Positions 1 to 17,513 of a stretch of DNA of 64,000 nucleotides are shown here, in pieces (positions within the stretch are counted from its first letter, which is position 1; the number at the start of each line of letters is the position of its first letter). A model generated the notes under the pieces. The model had not been told where the DNA came from. It made no database searches and worked only from the letters and a program-made list of their open reading frames with translations. The stretch is from Campylobacter cuniculorum DSM 23162 = LMG 24588. Lineage in GTDB: Bacteria; Campylobacterota; Campylobacteria; Campylobacterales; Campylobacteraceae. Position numbers and translations under genes: made by a program. Location: the NCBI RefSeq assembly GCF_002104335.1, contig NZ_CP020867.1:620001-684000 (forward strand), written 5' to 3'.

Positions 1-951
1 GGACACGCTGATTATGTTAAAAATATGATTACAGGTGCAGCTCAAATGGATGGGGCTATTCTTGTTGTTTCTGCTGCAGATGGTCCTATGCCTCAAACAA
101 GAGAGCATATTCTTCTTTCGCGTCAAGTTGGCGTCCCTTATATCGTTGTTTTTATGAATAAGGCTGATATGGTTGATGATGCTGAACTTTTAGAGCTCGT
201 TGAAATGGAGATTAGAGAATTATTAAGTTCTTATGATTTTCCCGGTGATGATACTCCTATTATTGCGGGTTCTGCACTTAAAGCTTTGGAGGAAGCTAAA
301 GCTGGACAAGATGGAGAATGGTCTGCAAAAGTTTTAGACCTTATGGCTGCAGTCGATAGTTATATTCCAACTCCGGTACGTGATACTGAAAAAGATTTTT
401 TAATGCCTATTGAAGATGTTTTTTCGATTTCAGGTCGTGGAACTGTTGTTACAGGTAGAATTGAAAAAGGTGTGGTTAAAGTAGGAGATACCATTGAAAT
501 TGTAGGGATTAGAGATACTCAAACTACAACTGTTACCGGTGTTGAAATGTTTAGAAAAGAAATGGATCAAGGTGAGGCTGGAGATAATGTCGGCGTTTTA
601 CTTCGCGGAACTAAAAAAGAAGAAGTTATTCGTGGTATGGTTCTTGCTAAACCAAAATCAATTACCCCTCATACAGATTTTGAAGCAGAAGTTTATATTT
701 TAAATAAAGATGAGGGAGGACGCCATACTCCATTTTTTAACAATTATAGACCGCAATTTTATGTTAGAACAACCGATGTTACAGGTTCTATCAAACTTGC
801 TGAAGGCACAGAAATGGTTATGCCGGGTGAAAATGTTAGAATCACAGTAAGCCTTATAGCTCCAGTAGCTCTTGAGGAAGGGACTCGTTTTGCGATTCGT
901 GAAGGTGGCAAAACCGTTGGTTCTGGTGTTGTTTCTAAGATTATTAAATAA
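1..951 (+). CDS. tuf: Elongation factor Tu, 3' part (5' end outside window)
   Basis: EF-Tu carries aminoacyl-tRNA to the ribosome as a GTP complex. The reading frame is open from base 1 and gives 316 residues. A full EF-Tu is about 400 residues, so roughly the first 80, including the P-loop, lie outside. The frame opens at the GH that follows the DxxG motif. It then shows NKAD (GTP specificity), the SAL base-contact motif in GSALKALEE, and the complete beta-barrel domains 2 and 3, ending in SKIIK. A strong terminator follows 11 bases after the stop. Upstream rpsG/fusA-type neighbours are absent, as in C. jejuni, where tuf precedes rpmG-secE-nusG. Identity is certain. Confidence 0.97.
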   Translation, partial: GHADYVKNMITGAAQMDGAILVVSAADGPMPQTREHILLSRQVGVPYIVVFMNKADMVDDAELLELVEMEIRELLSSYDFPGDDTPIIAGSALKALEEAKAGQDGEWSAKVLDLMAAVDSYIPTPVRDTEKDFLMPIEDVFSISGRGTVVTGRIEKGVVKVGDTIEIVGIRDTQTTTVTGVEMFRKEMDQGEAGDNVGVLLRGTKKEEVIRGMVLAKPKSITPHTDFEAEVYILNKDEGGRHTPFFNNYRPQFYVRTTDVTGSIKLAEGTEMVMPGENVRITVSLIAPVALEEGTRFAIREGGKTVGSGVVSKIIK

Positions 952-962
952 AATTTAAAAAG

Positions 963-992
963 AGCCAAGTTGAACTTGGCTTAATTTTTTTA
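963..992 (+). terminator. Intrinsic terminator after tuf
   Basis: An 8-bp inverted repeat (AGCCAAGT / ACTTGGCT, 963-970 and 974-981) with a 3-base loop is followed by a T-rich run. It ends tuf transcription. rpmG starts only 12 bases beyond, so some read-through into the secE-nusG-ribosomal operon is possible. Confidence 0.8.
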
Positions 993-1003
993 AGGAAAAA
1001 TCA

Positions 1004-1162
1004 ATGAGAGTGAAGATTGGTTTAAAATGTGAAGAATGTGGTGATATTAATTACAGCACTTATAAAAATAGTAAAAATACAACTGAAAAGCTAGAATTAA
1101 AAAAATATTGCCCAAGACTTAAGAAGCATACGCTTCATAAAGAAGTTAAATTAAAAAGTTAA
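1004..1162 (+). CDS. rpmG: Ribosomal protein bL33
   Basis: Short 52-residue protein of the large ribosomal subunit, near the exit-site tRNA. The sequence begins [17 protein letters not shown] and carries a CxxC pair (CEEC) plus a further Cys in [10 protein letters not shown], as in zinc-binding bL33 forms. Start chosen at the ATG behind an AAGGA Shine-Dalgarno. It lies between the tuf terminator and tRNA-Trp, which is the usual tuf-rpmG-trnW-secE-nusG order of Campylobacter. Confidence 0.95.
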   Translation: MRVKIGLKCEECGDINYSTYKNSKNTTEKLELKKYCPRLKKHTLHKEVKLKS

Positions 1163-1173
1163 GCTTGTGCCTT

Positions 1174-1249
1174 AGGGCAATAGCTCCAACGGTAGAGCAC
1201 CGGATTCCAAATCCGATGGTTGGGGGTTCGAATCCCTCTTGCCCTGCCA
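1174..1249 (+). tRNA. trnW: tRNA-Trp (anticodon CCA)
   Basis: A 76-base cloverleaf. The acceptor stem AGGGCAA pairs with TTGCCCT, the T-loop is GGTTCGAATCC, the CCA end is encoded, and the anticodon CCA is at 1207-1209 in a CGGATT/AATCCG stem. It sits in the rpmG-secE gap, as commonly seen for tRNA-Trp in this operon. Confidence 0.97.
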
Positions 1250-1266
1250 CAATTTGAGGTTGAAAA

Positions 1267-1446
1267 ATGGAAAAATTAATAACTTATTTTAAATTGTCAA
1301 AAGTCGAATTAGGGAAAGTAATTTTTCCTTTAAAAGAACAGGTAAGAAATGCTTATCTTGCTGTTTTTATAGTGGTTACTGTGATTTCTTTATTTTTAGC
1401 ATTGGTTGATTGGATTATGTCCTCCATTGTTTCTTTGGTTGTATAA
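1267..1446 (+). CDS. secE: Preprotein translocase subunit SecE
   Basis: SecE clamps the SecY channel in the inner membrane. This 59-residue protein is the short, single-span form: an amphipathic N-terminal helix (residues 1-25, KVELGKVIFPLKEQV resembles the conserved SecE cytoplasmic motif), then one transmembrane segment at about residues 30-57. Start ATG follows TTGAGGTTGAAAA. nusG begins 10 bases after its stop, the classic secE-nusG pair. Confidence 0.93.
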   Translation: MEKLITYFKLSKVELGKVIFPLKEQVRNAYLAVFIVVTVISLFLALVDWIMSSIVSLVV

Positions 1447-1456
1447 GGAAGATTTA

Positions 1457-1990
1457 ATGAATACTTATAAGTGGTATGCAATTCAAACTTATGCTGGAAG
1501 TGAGATGGCTGTAAAAAGAGCAATTGAAAATTTGGTTAAAGACAATGGGATTGAAGAAAGACTTAAAGAAATCGTTGTTCCAACTGAAGATGTGATTGAA
1601 TTTAAGAATGGAAAAGAAAAAATTAGTGAAAGAAGTTTGTATTCAGGTTATGTTTTTGCAAATCTTGATTTAAATACAGAACTCTGGCATCGCATTCAAT
1701 CTCTTCCAAAGGTTGGTCGTTTTATTGGAGAGTCTAAAAAGCCTACTCCTTTGAGTGAAAAAGATATTAATTTAATCCTAGAAAAAGCTCATAATAAATC
1801 TGCACCTAAACCTAAAATTTCTTTTGAAACAGGAGAAAATGTCAGAATCATCGAAGGACCTTTTGCAAATTTTACAGGTATGGTAGAAGAATACGACATG
1901 GTACGCGGTTTGTTAAAGCTTAATGTTTCTATTTTTGGACGCTCAACGCCGGTAGAAATTTTATATTCTCAAGTTGAGAAAATTATTTGA
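1457..1990 (+). CDS. nusG: Transcription termination/antitermination factor NusG
   Basis: NusG binds RNA polymerase, suppresses pausing and links it to Rho or the ribosome. The protein has 177 residues. The N-terminal NGN domain starts KWYAIQTYAGSE and runs to about residue 110. A KOW domain follows from about residue 122 (FETGENVRIIEGPFANF). A longer in-frame opening to 1406 overlaps secE and lacks a Shine-Dalgarno. The ATG at 1457, behind AAGGAAGATTTA, gives the normal family N-terminus. rplK follows after 32 bases. Confidence 0.96.
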   Translation: MNTYKWYAIQTYAGSEMAVKRAIENLVKDNGIEERLKEIVVPTEDVIEFKNGKEKISERSLYSGYVFANLDLNTELWHRIQSLPKVGRFIGESKKPTPLSEKDINLILEKAHNKSAPKPKISFETGENVRIIEGPFANFTGMVEEYDMVRGLLKLNVSIFGRSTPVEILYSQVEKII

Positions 1991-2022
1991 AAATTGATTT
2001 AAATATTTAAAGGAGATTTGTT

Positions 2023-2448
2023 ATGGCTAAAAAAGTTGTAGGAGAAATTAAATTGCAAATTGCAGCCACAAAGGCGAATCCATCACCTCCTGTCGGTCCG
2101 GCTTTAGGACAGCAGGGTGTTAATATTATGGAATTTTGTAAAGCTTTTAATGAGAGAACAAAAGATATGGCAGGTTTTAATATTCCTGTTGTCATCACTG
2201 TTTATGCGGATAAAAGTTTTACTTTTATTACAAAGCAACCCCCTGCTACAGATTTAATCAAAAAAGCAGCAGGTATCAGTAAAGGTGCGGATAATCCCCT
2301 TAAAAATAAAGTGGGTAAATTAACGCGTAGTCAAGTTTTAGATATAGTTGAAAAAAAACTTGCAGACTTAAACACTAAAGACAAAGAACAAGCAGCAAAG
2401 ATTATTGCTGGTTCAGCTCGATCTATGGGTGTTGAAATTGTCGATTGA
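2023..2448 (+). CDS. rplK: Ribosomal protein uL11
   Basis: 141 residues, the standard length. L11 binds the GTPase-associated region of 23S rRNA and is needed for the stringent response. The N-terminal domain contains the proline-rich helix [19 protein letters not shown]. The C-terminal RNA-binding domain ends with [12 protein letters not shown]. Shine-Dalgarno AAGGAG precedes the ATG. First gene of the L11-L1 pair. Confidence 0.97.
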   Translation: MAKKVVGEIKLQIAATKANPSPPVGPALGQQGVNIMEFCKAFNERTKDMAGFNIPVVITVYADKSFTFITKQPPATDLIKKAAGISKGADNPLKNKVGKLTRSQVLDIVEKKLADLNTKDKEQAAKIIAGSARSMGVEIVD

Positions 2449-2456
2449 TATTCCTT

Positions 2457-2478
2457 TACCACTTAGGTAAAAGTGGTA
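2457..2478 (+). promoter_or_regulatory. Hairpin between rplK and rplA
   Basis: TACCACTT (2457-2464) is perfectly complementary to AAGTGGTA (2471-2478) with a 6-base loop, just upstream of the rplA Shine-Dalgarno. It has no T-run, so it is not a terminator. It may be an mRNA processing or translational control element. A link to L1 autoregulation is only a guess. Confidence 0.45.
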
Positions 2479-2502
2479 GCACTTTAAAATGCGGAGAAAA
2501 AA

Positions 2503-3204
2503 ATGGCTAAAATAACAAAAAGATTAAAAGAATTATCTCAAAAGATTGACTCAAGTAAAAATTATGCTTTAAATGAAGCAATTGAAGTTGTAAAAACTTT
2601 AGCTTCTGCTAAATTTGATGAAACGGTTGAACTTGCTCTTAAACTCAATGTTGATCCAAGACATGCAGACCAAATGGTTAGAGGTTCTGTCGTGTTACCT
2701 GCGGGGACAGGCAAAAAAGTTCGCGTAGCTGTGATTGCAAAAGATGCTAAGGCAGATGAGGCTAAAAATGCGGGAGCAGATATTGTTGGAAGTGATGATT
2801 TGGTTGAAGAAATTCAAAAAGGCAATATTCATTTTGATGTGTTAATTGCTACTCCAAATTTAATGGGACTTGTAGGAAAAGTAGGACGCATTTTAGGACC
2901 AAAAGGTCTAATGCCAAATCCAAAAACCGGCACTGTAACTATGGATGTGGCTTTAGCGGTAAATAATGCTAAGAGCGGACAGGTTAATTTTCGCGTTGAT
3001 AAACAAGGCAATATCCATGCGGGGCTTGGAAAAGTAAGCTTTTCTAAAGAGCAGCTTTGGGAAAATATTTCAAGTTTTGTAAAAGCAATCAATAAGCATA
3101 AACCTGCAGCTGCAAAAGGCAGATATATTAAAAATGCAGCCCTATCTTTAACAATGAGTCCTTCTTTAAAGCTTGAAACTCAAGAACTTTTAGATATGAA
3201 ATAA
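2503..3204 (+). CDS. rplA: Ribosomal protein uL1
   Basis: 233 residues, normal length for bacterial L1, which forms the mobile L1 stalk at the E site and can repress its own operon. Landmarks are the [14 protein letters not shown] segment and the [20 protein letters not shown] loop, with NPKTGTVT following; all are highly conserved in L1. Start ATG follows GCGGAGAAAAAA. The L10 leader lies directly downstream. Confidence 0.97.
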   Translation: MAKITKRLKELSQKIDSSKNYALNEAIEVVKTLASAKFDETVELALKLNVDPRHADQMVRGSVVLPAGTGKKVRVAVIAKDAKADEAKNAGADIVGSDDLVEEIQKGNIHFDVLIATPNLMGLVGKVGRILGPKGLMPNPKTGTVTMDVALAVNNAKSGQVNFRVDKQGNIHAGLGKVSFSKEQLWENISSFVKAINKHKPAAAKGRYIKNAALSLTMSPSLKLETQELLDMK

Positions 3205-3347
3205 GAGTTGCAAACGCAGCTCTTAAAATAGACATTTGAGTGAATTTTTTTCTTTGAGATGTTTATTTTAGATTGGAGATAGTCGAGGCGTAAGCTTAAT
3301 TGGATGATTCCGCTCTGCTTGAAATCTCAAATCGGAAAGGAGAAAGT
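3203..3347 (+). promoter_or_regulatory. Leader of the rplJ-rplL mRNA (probable L10-binding element)
   Basis: A 9-bp hairpin (AAGAGTTGC 3203-3211 / GCAGCTCTT 3216-3224) follows rplA. A larger folded element follows, closed by GATTGGAGAT (3271-3280) with ATCTCAAATC (3324-3333). Its interior, GTAAGCTTAAT...CTGCTTGAAAT, resembles the known L10 leader (Rfam L10_leader), which binds the L10(L12)4 complex through a kink-turn and represses translation. Resemblance judged by eye. Confidence 0.6.
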
Positions 3348-3827
3348 ATGACCAAAAGTGAAAAGATTCAAATCGTTGCAAAACTTGAAGAAGGTTTTAG
3401 AGCGAGTGAAGCTATCGTGGTTTGTAACTATAAAGGTCTAAGCACGAAAAAACTTGAAGAGTTAAGAAATAATGCGAGAGAAAACAATGTTAAAGTTCAA
3501 ATCATTAAAAATACTTTAGCTCGTATTGCACTTGAGAATTCCGATAAAAAAGGTTTAGAACTTAAAGATACGAATGTTTATCTTTGGGGTGAAGATTATC
3601 TTAATGTTTCAAAAGTGGCTGCTAAATTTGAAGAGAATAATGAATTTTTCCAAATTAAAACCGCCTTCATAGAAAATGAAATCGCAGATATTGCTAAGGT
3701 TAGAGCTCTTGCTAAGATGCCTTCGCGTAATGAGTTGCTTGCTATGCTTTTGCAAGTTTGGAATGCACCTATTACAAATTTTACAATAGGTTTAAATGCA
3801 CTCAAAAATAAAAAAGAATCAGAATAA
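3348..3827 (+). CDS. rplJ: Ribosomal protein uL10
   Basis: 159 residues. It anchors the L7/L12 stalk on 23S rRNA. The N-terminal RNA-binding domain ([20 protein letters not shown]) is typical, and the C-terminal helix binding L7/L12 dimers spans about residues 130-157. The longer opening to 3300 would run through the folded leader, so the ATG at 3348 behind AAAGGAGAAAGT is the start. rplL begins 11 bases after the stop. Confidence 0.95.
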   Translation: MTKSEKIQIVAKLEEGFRASEAIVVCNYKGLSTKKLEELRNNARENNVKVQIIKNTLARIALENSDKKGLELKDTNVYLWGEDYLNVSKVAAKFEENNEFFQIKTAFIENEIADIAKVRALAKMPSRNELLAMLLQVWNAPITNFTIGLNALKNKKESE

Positions 3828-3838
3828 AAGGATAAAAA

Positions 3839-4213
3839 ATGGCAATTACTAAAGAAGATGTATTAGAGTATATTTCAAATTTAAGTGTTCTTGAATTATC
3901 AGAACTAGTAAAAGAATTTGAGGAAAAATTCGGTGTTTCTGCAGCTCCTGTTGTTGTAGCAGGTGGAGGCGGAGGAGGTGCTGTTGCCGCAGCTGAAGAA
4001 AAAACAGAATTTGATTTGGTTTTAACAGATAGTGGTGCTAAGAAAATTGAAGTCATTAAAATTGTCCGCTCTTTAACAGGACTTGGACTTAAAGAAGCAA
4101 AAGATGCGGTAGAGCAAACCCCTTCTACTCTAAAAGAAGGTATGGCTAAAGCTGATGCTGAAGAAGCTAAGAAACAACTTGAAGGAGCTGGTGCTAAGGT
4201 TGAGCTTAAATAA
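3839..4213 (+). CDS. rplL: Ribosomal protein bL12 (L7/L12)
   Basis: 124 residues: N-terminal dimerisation domain (1-34), an Ala/Gly-rich flexible hinge with a run of six glycines (AGGGGGGAV, about residues 40-52), and the C-terminal factor-binding domain with [20 protein letters not shown]. It recruits translation GTPases to the ribosome. The Gly6 run in the hinge is longer than in E. coli. Followed by an attenuator before rpoB. Confidence 0.97.
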   Translation: MAITKEDVLEYISNLSVLELSELVKEFEEKFGVSAAPVVVAGGGGGGAVAAAEEKTEFDLVLTDSGAKKIEVIKIVRSLTGLGLKEAKDAVEQTPSTLKEGMAKADAEEAKKQLEGAGAKVELK

Positions 4214-4232
4214 GTTGTTTTATAAATGTTTG

Positions 4233-12999
<8,767 letters not shown>

Positions 13000-13096
13000 T
13001 AAATGAATTTTGAATTGATTTGTTAATTTTAACTAAAATATAAGCAAAATTTAGATAAAGTTTAAGCTTTATTATATTTTAAAGAAAGGAATGAAT

Positions 13097-13483
13097 GTGC
13101 CAACCATAAATCAATTGGTTAGAAAAGAGCGTAAAAAAGTTTTAGAAAAGTCTAAATCTCCAGCTCTTAAGAATTGTCCGCAAAGAAGAGGAGTTTGCAC
13201 GAGGGTTTATACAACAACACCTAAAAAACCAAATTCCGCTTTGAGAAAAGTTGCTAAAGTAAGACTTACAAGTGGTTTTGAAGTCATTAGCTATATTGGA
13301 GGTGAAGGTCATAACCTTCAAGAACACAGCATTGTTTTAGTACGCGGAGGTAGAGTTAAGGATTTACCGGGCGTGAAATATCATATTGTACGCGGTGCTC
13401 TTGATACTGCAGGAGTTGCAAAAAGAACGGTTTCTCGTTCTAAATATGGAGCTAAAAAACCTAAAGCAGGTGCGACAAAATAA
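13097..13483 (+). CDS. rpsL: Ribosomal protein uS12
   Basis: 128 residues. S12 sits at the decoding centre. The streptomycin-relevant loops [13 protein letters not shown] and [12 protein letters not shown] keep the sensitive-type lysines. The start is set at GTG 13097, giving the universal N-terminus [12 protein letters not shown] with correct spacing from AAAGGA. The ATG six bases earlier touches the Shine-Dalgarno and would add two foreign residues. It opens the str-type operon, which here contains an extra gene before rpsG. Confidence 0.95.
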   Translation: MPTINQLVRKERKKVLEKSKSPALKNCPQRRGVCTRVYTTTPKKPNSALRKVAKVRLTSGFEVISYIGGEGHNLQEHSIVLVRGGRVKDLPGVKYHIVRGALDTAGVAKRTVSRSKYGAKKPKAGATK

Positions 13484-13552
13484 GTTTTTTGATACAGGCA
13501 AATCCATTGTTTTGATTGAGCTTGAGTAAAATTTTAAATTTGAAGGAAAAAA

Positions 13553-13864
13553 ATGAAGAAAATTGTGTTTTTAGTATTTTTTATCGTCAGTTTCGCTTTT
13601 TCTATAGAGCATTCTTTAAGAAGCGAAAGGGGTAGATTTGTGTTTGGGCAAGTGAATCCATCTTCAACTGAACAATATTTATTAGATACGCAAACGGGCA
13701 ATATGTGGCACATTGTAACAGAGGGAAAAGATTTATATCTTCAACGCATTTATTTTATTGATGAAAATGGTAATGTATCTATATCTTTAGAACCTAGACC
13801 ACTAGAACCACCAAGACCACCTAGACATAGACCACCAGAACCCCCTAGACCACCGGAACGATAA
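13553..13864 (+). CDS. Small exported protein with proline-rich tail, unknown function
   Basis: 103 residues. A clear signal peptide (MKKIVFLVFFIVSFAFS, cleavage near residue 17) is followed by a small domain with LLDTQTGNMWHIV and YFIDENGNVSI, a beta-like pattern. The tail from about residue 80 is almost entirely Pro, Arg and Glu in irregular PRPP/PEPP repeats. A good Shine-Dalgarno (GAAGGAAAAAA) supports translation. It sits between rpsL and rpsG, normally contiguous genes, and is probably co-transcribed with them. The tail may span peptidoglycan or bind a partner; that is inference. Family not recognised. Confidence 0.8.
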   Translation: MKKIVFLVFFIVSFAFSIEHSLRSERGRFVFGQVNPSSTEQYLLDTQTGNMWHIVTEGKDLYLQRIYFIDENGNVSISLEPRPLEPPRPPRHRPPEPPRPPER

Positions 13865-13898
13865 AATCAACAAAACTAAGATGACAAAATTAAAATAA

Positions 13899-14378
<480 letters not shown>

Positions 14379-14393
14379 AATAAGGAGAAAAAA

Positions 14394-16469
14394 ATGTCAA
14401 GAACGACTCCTTTGAAAAGGGTTAGAAATATCGGTATTGCTGCTCATATTGATGCAGGAAAAACAACAACGAGTGAAAGAATTTTATTTTTTACAGGAAT
14501 GAGTCATAAGATTGGTGAAGTCCATGATGGTGCAGCAACTATGGACTGGATGGAACAAGAAAAAGAAAGAGGAATCACTATCACTTCCGCTGCAACCACT
14601 TGTTTTTGGAAAAATCATCAAATCAATCTTATAGACACTCCCGGACACGTTGATTTTACGATTGAAGTTGAAAGATCTATGCGTGTTTTGGATGGAGCGG
14701 TGGCAGTATTTTGTTCTGTGGGTGGGGTGCAACCTCAATCCGAGACCGTTTGGAGACAAGCAAATAAATATGGTGTTCCAAGAATAGTTTTTGTCAATAA
14801 AATGGACAGAGTGGGAGCAAATTTTTATAGCGTTGAAGAACAAATTCGTAATCGCTTAAAGGCTAATGCCGTTCCAATTCAAATTCCTATCGGTGCGGAG
14901 GATAATTTTAAAGGTGTGATTGATTTAGTTACAATGAAAGCTTTGGTTTGGGAGGATGATACAAAACCGACTGATTATGTGGAAAAAGAAATTCCCGCTG
15001 AACTCAAAGAAAAAGCTGAAGAATACCGCACAAAAATGATAGAAGCAGTTTCTGAAACTTCTGATGAGCTTATGGAAAAATATTTGGGAGGAGAGGAGCT
15101 TAGCGTTGAAGAGATTAAAACGGGAATTAAAGCAGGTTGTTTGAATCTTTCTATGGTGCCTATGCTCTGTGGGACAGCTTTTAAGAACAAAGGAGTTCAG
15201 CCTTTACTTGATGCAGTGGTAGCGTATTTGCCCGCTCCTGATGAAGTTGCAAATATCAAAGGTGAATACGAAGATGGAAAAGAAGTTTCTGTAAAATCAA
15301 CCGATGATGGGGAATTTGCAGCACTTGCATTTAAGATTATGACAGACCCTTTTGTAGGACAGCTCACCTTTGTACGTGTCTATAGAGGAAGCTTAGAAAG
15401 TGGTTCTTATGCTTATAATTCTACTAAAGATAAAAAAGAAAGAATCGGGCGTCTTCTTAAAATGCACTCAAATAAAAGAGAAGATATTAAAGTGCTTTAT
15501 GCAGGAGAAATCGGTGCTGTGGTAGGGCTTAAGGATACCTTAACAGGAGATACTTTAGCCAGTGAAAAAGATAAGGTGATTTTGGAGAGAATGGATTTTC
15601 CAGATCCTGTTATCTCTGTTGCGGTTGAACCAAAAACTAAGGCTGATCAAGAAAAAATGTCTATCGCTCTTAATAAACTTGCTCAAGAAGACCCATCTTT
15701 TAGGGTTAGCACAGATGAAGAAAGCGGACAGACTATCATTTCAGGTATGGGGGAACTTCACTTAGAAATTATTGTGGATAGAATGTTAAGAGAATTTAAA
15801 GTTGAAGCTGAAGTTGGACAACCTCAAGTTGCGTATCGTGAAACCATTAGAAAAGCTGTTGAACAAGAATACAAATACGCTAAACAATCCGGAGGTCGCG
15901 GACAATACGGACATGTCTTTTTACGTCTTGAACCTTTAGAACCCGGAAGTGGTTATGAATTTGTGAATGATATTAAAGGTGGTGTCATCCCTAAAGAATA
16001 CATTCCAGCAGTGGATAAAGGTGTGCAAGAAGCTTTACAAAATGGTGTGTTAGCAGGTTATCCTGTTGAAGATGTTAAAGTTACTGTTTATGATGGAAGT
16101 TATCATGAAGTGGATTCTTCGGAAATGGCTTTTAAACTTGCTGCTTCTATGGGCTTTAAAGAAGGTGCTAGAAAAGCGGGAGCTGTTATACTTGAGCCTA
16201 TGATGAAAGTTGAAGTTGAAACTCCAGAAGATTATATGGGCGATGTTATAGGCGATTTAAACAAGAGAAGAGGGCAGGTTAATTCTATGGACGAAAGAGG
16301 GGGAAATAAAATCATCACAGCCTTTTGTCCTTTGGCTGAAATGTTTGGTTATTCAACCGATCTTAGAAGTCAAACTCAAGGAAGAGCAACTTATTCTATG
16401 GAATTTGATCATTATGATGAAGTGCCTAAAAATGTTTCTGAAGAGATTATCAAAAAAAGAAATGGTTAA
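14394..16469 (+). CDS. fusA: Elongation factor G
   Basis: 691 residues, full length. The GTPase drives ribosomal translocation. G1 [11 protein letters not shown]2/G3 [10 protein letters not shown] and DTPGHVDF, and G4 NKMDR are all present. Domain IV begins near residue 480 with the [12 protein letters not shown] segment, and the C-terminal domain contains [14 protein letters not shown]. Last gene of the str-type operon, closed by a terminator directly behind it. Confidence 0.98.
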   Translation: MSRTTPLKRVRNIGIAAHIDAGKTTTSERILFFTGMSHKIGEVHDGAATMDWMEQEKERGITITSAATTCFWKNHQINLIDTPGHVDFTIEVERSMRVLDGAVAVFCSVGGVQPQSETVWRQANKYGVPRIVFVNKMDRVGANFYSVEEQIRNRLKANAVPIQIPIGAEDNFKGVIDLVTMKALVWEDDTKPTDYVEKEIPAELKEKAEEYRTKMIEAVSETSDELMEKYLGGEELSVEEIKTGIKAGCLNLSMVPMLCGTAFKNKGVQPLLDAVVAYLPAPDEVANIKGEYEDGKEVSVKSTDDGEFAALAFKIMTDPFVGQLTFVRVYRGSLESGSYAYNSTKDKKERIGRLLKMHSNKREDIKVLYAGEIGAVVGLKDTLTGDTLASEKDKVILERMDFPDPVISVAVEPKTKADQEKMSIALNKLAQEDPSFRVSTDEESGQTIISGMGELHLEIIVDRMLREFKVEAEVGQPQVAYRETIRKAVEQEYKYAKQSGGRGQYGHVFLRLEPLEPGSGYEFVNDIKGGVIPKEYIPAVDKGVQEALQNGVLAGYPVEDVKVTVYDGSYHEVDSSEMAFKLAASMGFKEGARKAGAVILEPMMKVEVETPEDYMGDVIGDLNKRRGQVNSMDERGGNKIITAFCPLAEMFGYSTDLRSQTQGRATYSMEFDHYDEVPKNVSEEIIKKRNG

Positions 16470-16474
16470 GCTTT

Positions 16475-16495
16475 AAGGCAGATTTTCTGCCTTTT
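16475..16495 (+). terminator. Terminator after fusA
   Basis: AAGGCAGA (16475-16482) and TCTGCCTT (16486-16493) form a perfect 8-bp stem with a 3-base loop and end in TTTT. It separates the str operon from tRNA-Arg. Confidence 0.75.
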
Positions 16496-16498
16496 GCT

Positions 16499-16575
16499 GT
16501 CCTCGTAGCTCAGCAGGATAGAGCACAAAATTCCTAATTTTGAGGTCGTGAGTTCGAATCTCGCCGGGGACACCA
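16499..16575 (+). tRNA. trnR: tRNA-Arg (anticodon CCU)
   Basis: A 77-base cloverleaf. GTCCTCG pairs with CGGGGAC in the acceptor stem with G-T pairs, the anticodon CCT is at 16533-16535, the T-loop is GTTCGAATC, and CCA is encoded. The surface-sugar cassette begins 20-30 bases downstream. tRNA 3' ends are common insertion points, but no repeated tRNA end was seen to define an attachment site. Confidence 0.96.
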
Positions 16576-16603
16576 TATTTTAATGTGTTAAAGGGTGTTT
16601 ATT

Positions 16604-17513
16604 TTGGATTTTTATATACAAGGACATTCCGGTTGTAGCTTAAAAATTATAAATGATAAACTTATATTTAAAAGCTCGCAGCCAAATTATTTGCCAAGAC
16701 TTAAAAAACAATGTGAAAAACAAAAAGAATTTTATGAGTTATATAAACACCATAGAGCTTTAATTATACCTAAAGTTTTGTATGAGAATTTTAATACAGA
16801 GAGGTTAGGGGGGGGGATTTGAGTTAGATAAAGGTATTTCTAAGGAAAAAATTTGTGGCTTTGCAATGGACTTTGTCGTTGCAAAAGAATTTATAACTTT
16901 TTTTGAATGTTATAGATTTGATTCTATATTAGAAAAATTTAATCTTTTAATCCATTTTTGTTATACAAATATTCAAAAATCAAAACTTTGTGAAGTAAAA
17001 AGAGAACTTTTCGAGCAAAAATATTTAAATATCAAAGAAAATCTCATTAAAAATAAATTCTATAATTTTCATCTTAATCATATTTTTGAAAATTTAGAAC
17101 AAGACATATCTCAATTAGAAAAAATATTAATTTTACCTTTAGGGCGATGCCATGGGGATTTAACTTTATCTAATGTGCTTTTCTTAGAAAATAAAATTGT
17201 TTTAATCGATTTTTTAGATAGTTTTATAGAAACTCCTTTGCAAGATATAGTTAAGCTTAGACAGGATACAAAGCATAAATGGAGTTTAAATTTATATAAA
17301 AATTCCTATGACAAAACTAAAATCAATATAATCTTAGATATTTTAGATAAAAAAGTGGAACAATATTTCAAAACATTTGATTTTTATAAATCATATTATA
17401 CATTTTTTCAAAAAATCAATCTCTTTAGAATAATGCCTTATGTAAAAAATAAAAAAATAATGTCTTATTTAATCAAAGAAATTTTAAAACTTAAAAATGA
17501 GGAGGAACAATGA
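16604..17513 (+). CDS. Phase-variable APH/choline-kinase-like phosphotransferase, currently OFF
   Basis: Two openings form one gene broken at a G9 tract (16808-16816). The first half runs into a TGA just after the tract. The second half is open from the tract onward in another frame. By reading the codons, 8 or 11 Gs would join them into about 302 residues. The second half has CHGDLTLSNVLF followed by VLIDFLDS, the catalytic HGDxxxxN and IDF metal motifs of aminoglycoside phosphotransferases and choline kinases. It probably phosphorylates a small alcohol or sugar for the genes that follow. Start: TTG 16604, eight bases after AAAGGG; a GTG at 16595 overlaps that site. The stop overlaps the epimerase ATG by 4 bases. 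Confidence 0.75.
16808..16816 (+). repeat. Poly-G contingency tract (G9) in the kinase gene
   Basis: Nine consecutive G in an AT-rich gene. The present length leads to a stop codon (ATT TGA) immediately after the tract. Slippage by -1 or +2 restores the full frame; +1 gives another early stop. Confidence 0.9.

Noticed and set aside
13097-13483. Streptomycin-resistance substitutions in rpsL
   Set aside because: Both lysine positions (PKKP loop and RVKDLPG loop) are of the sensitive type.
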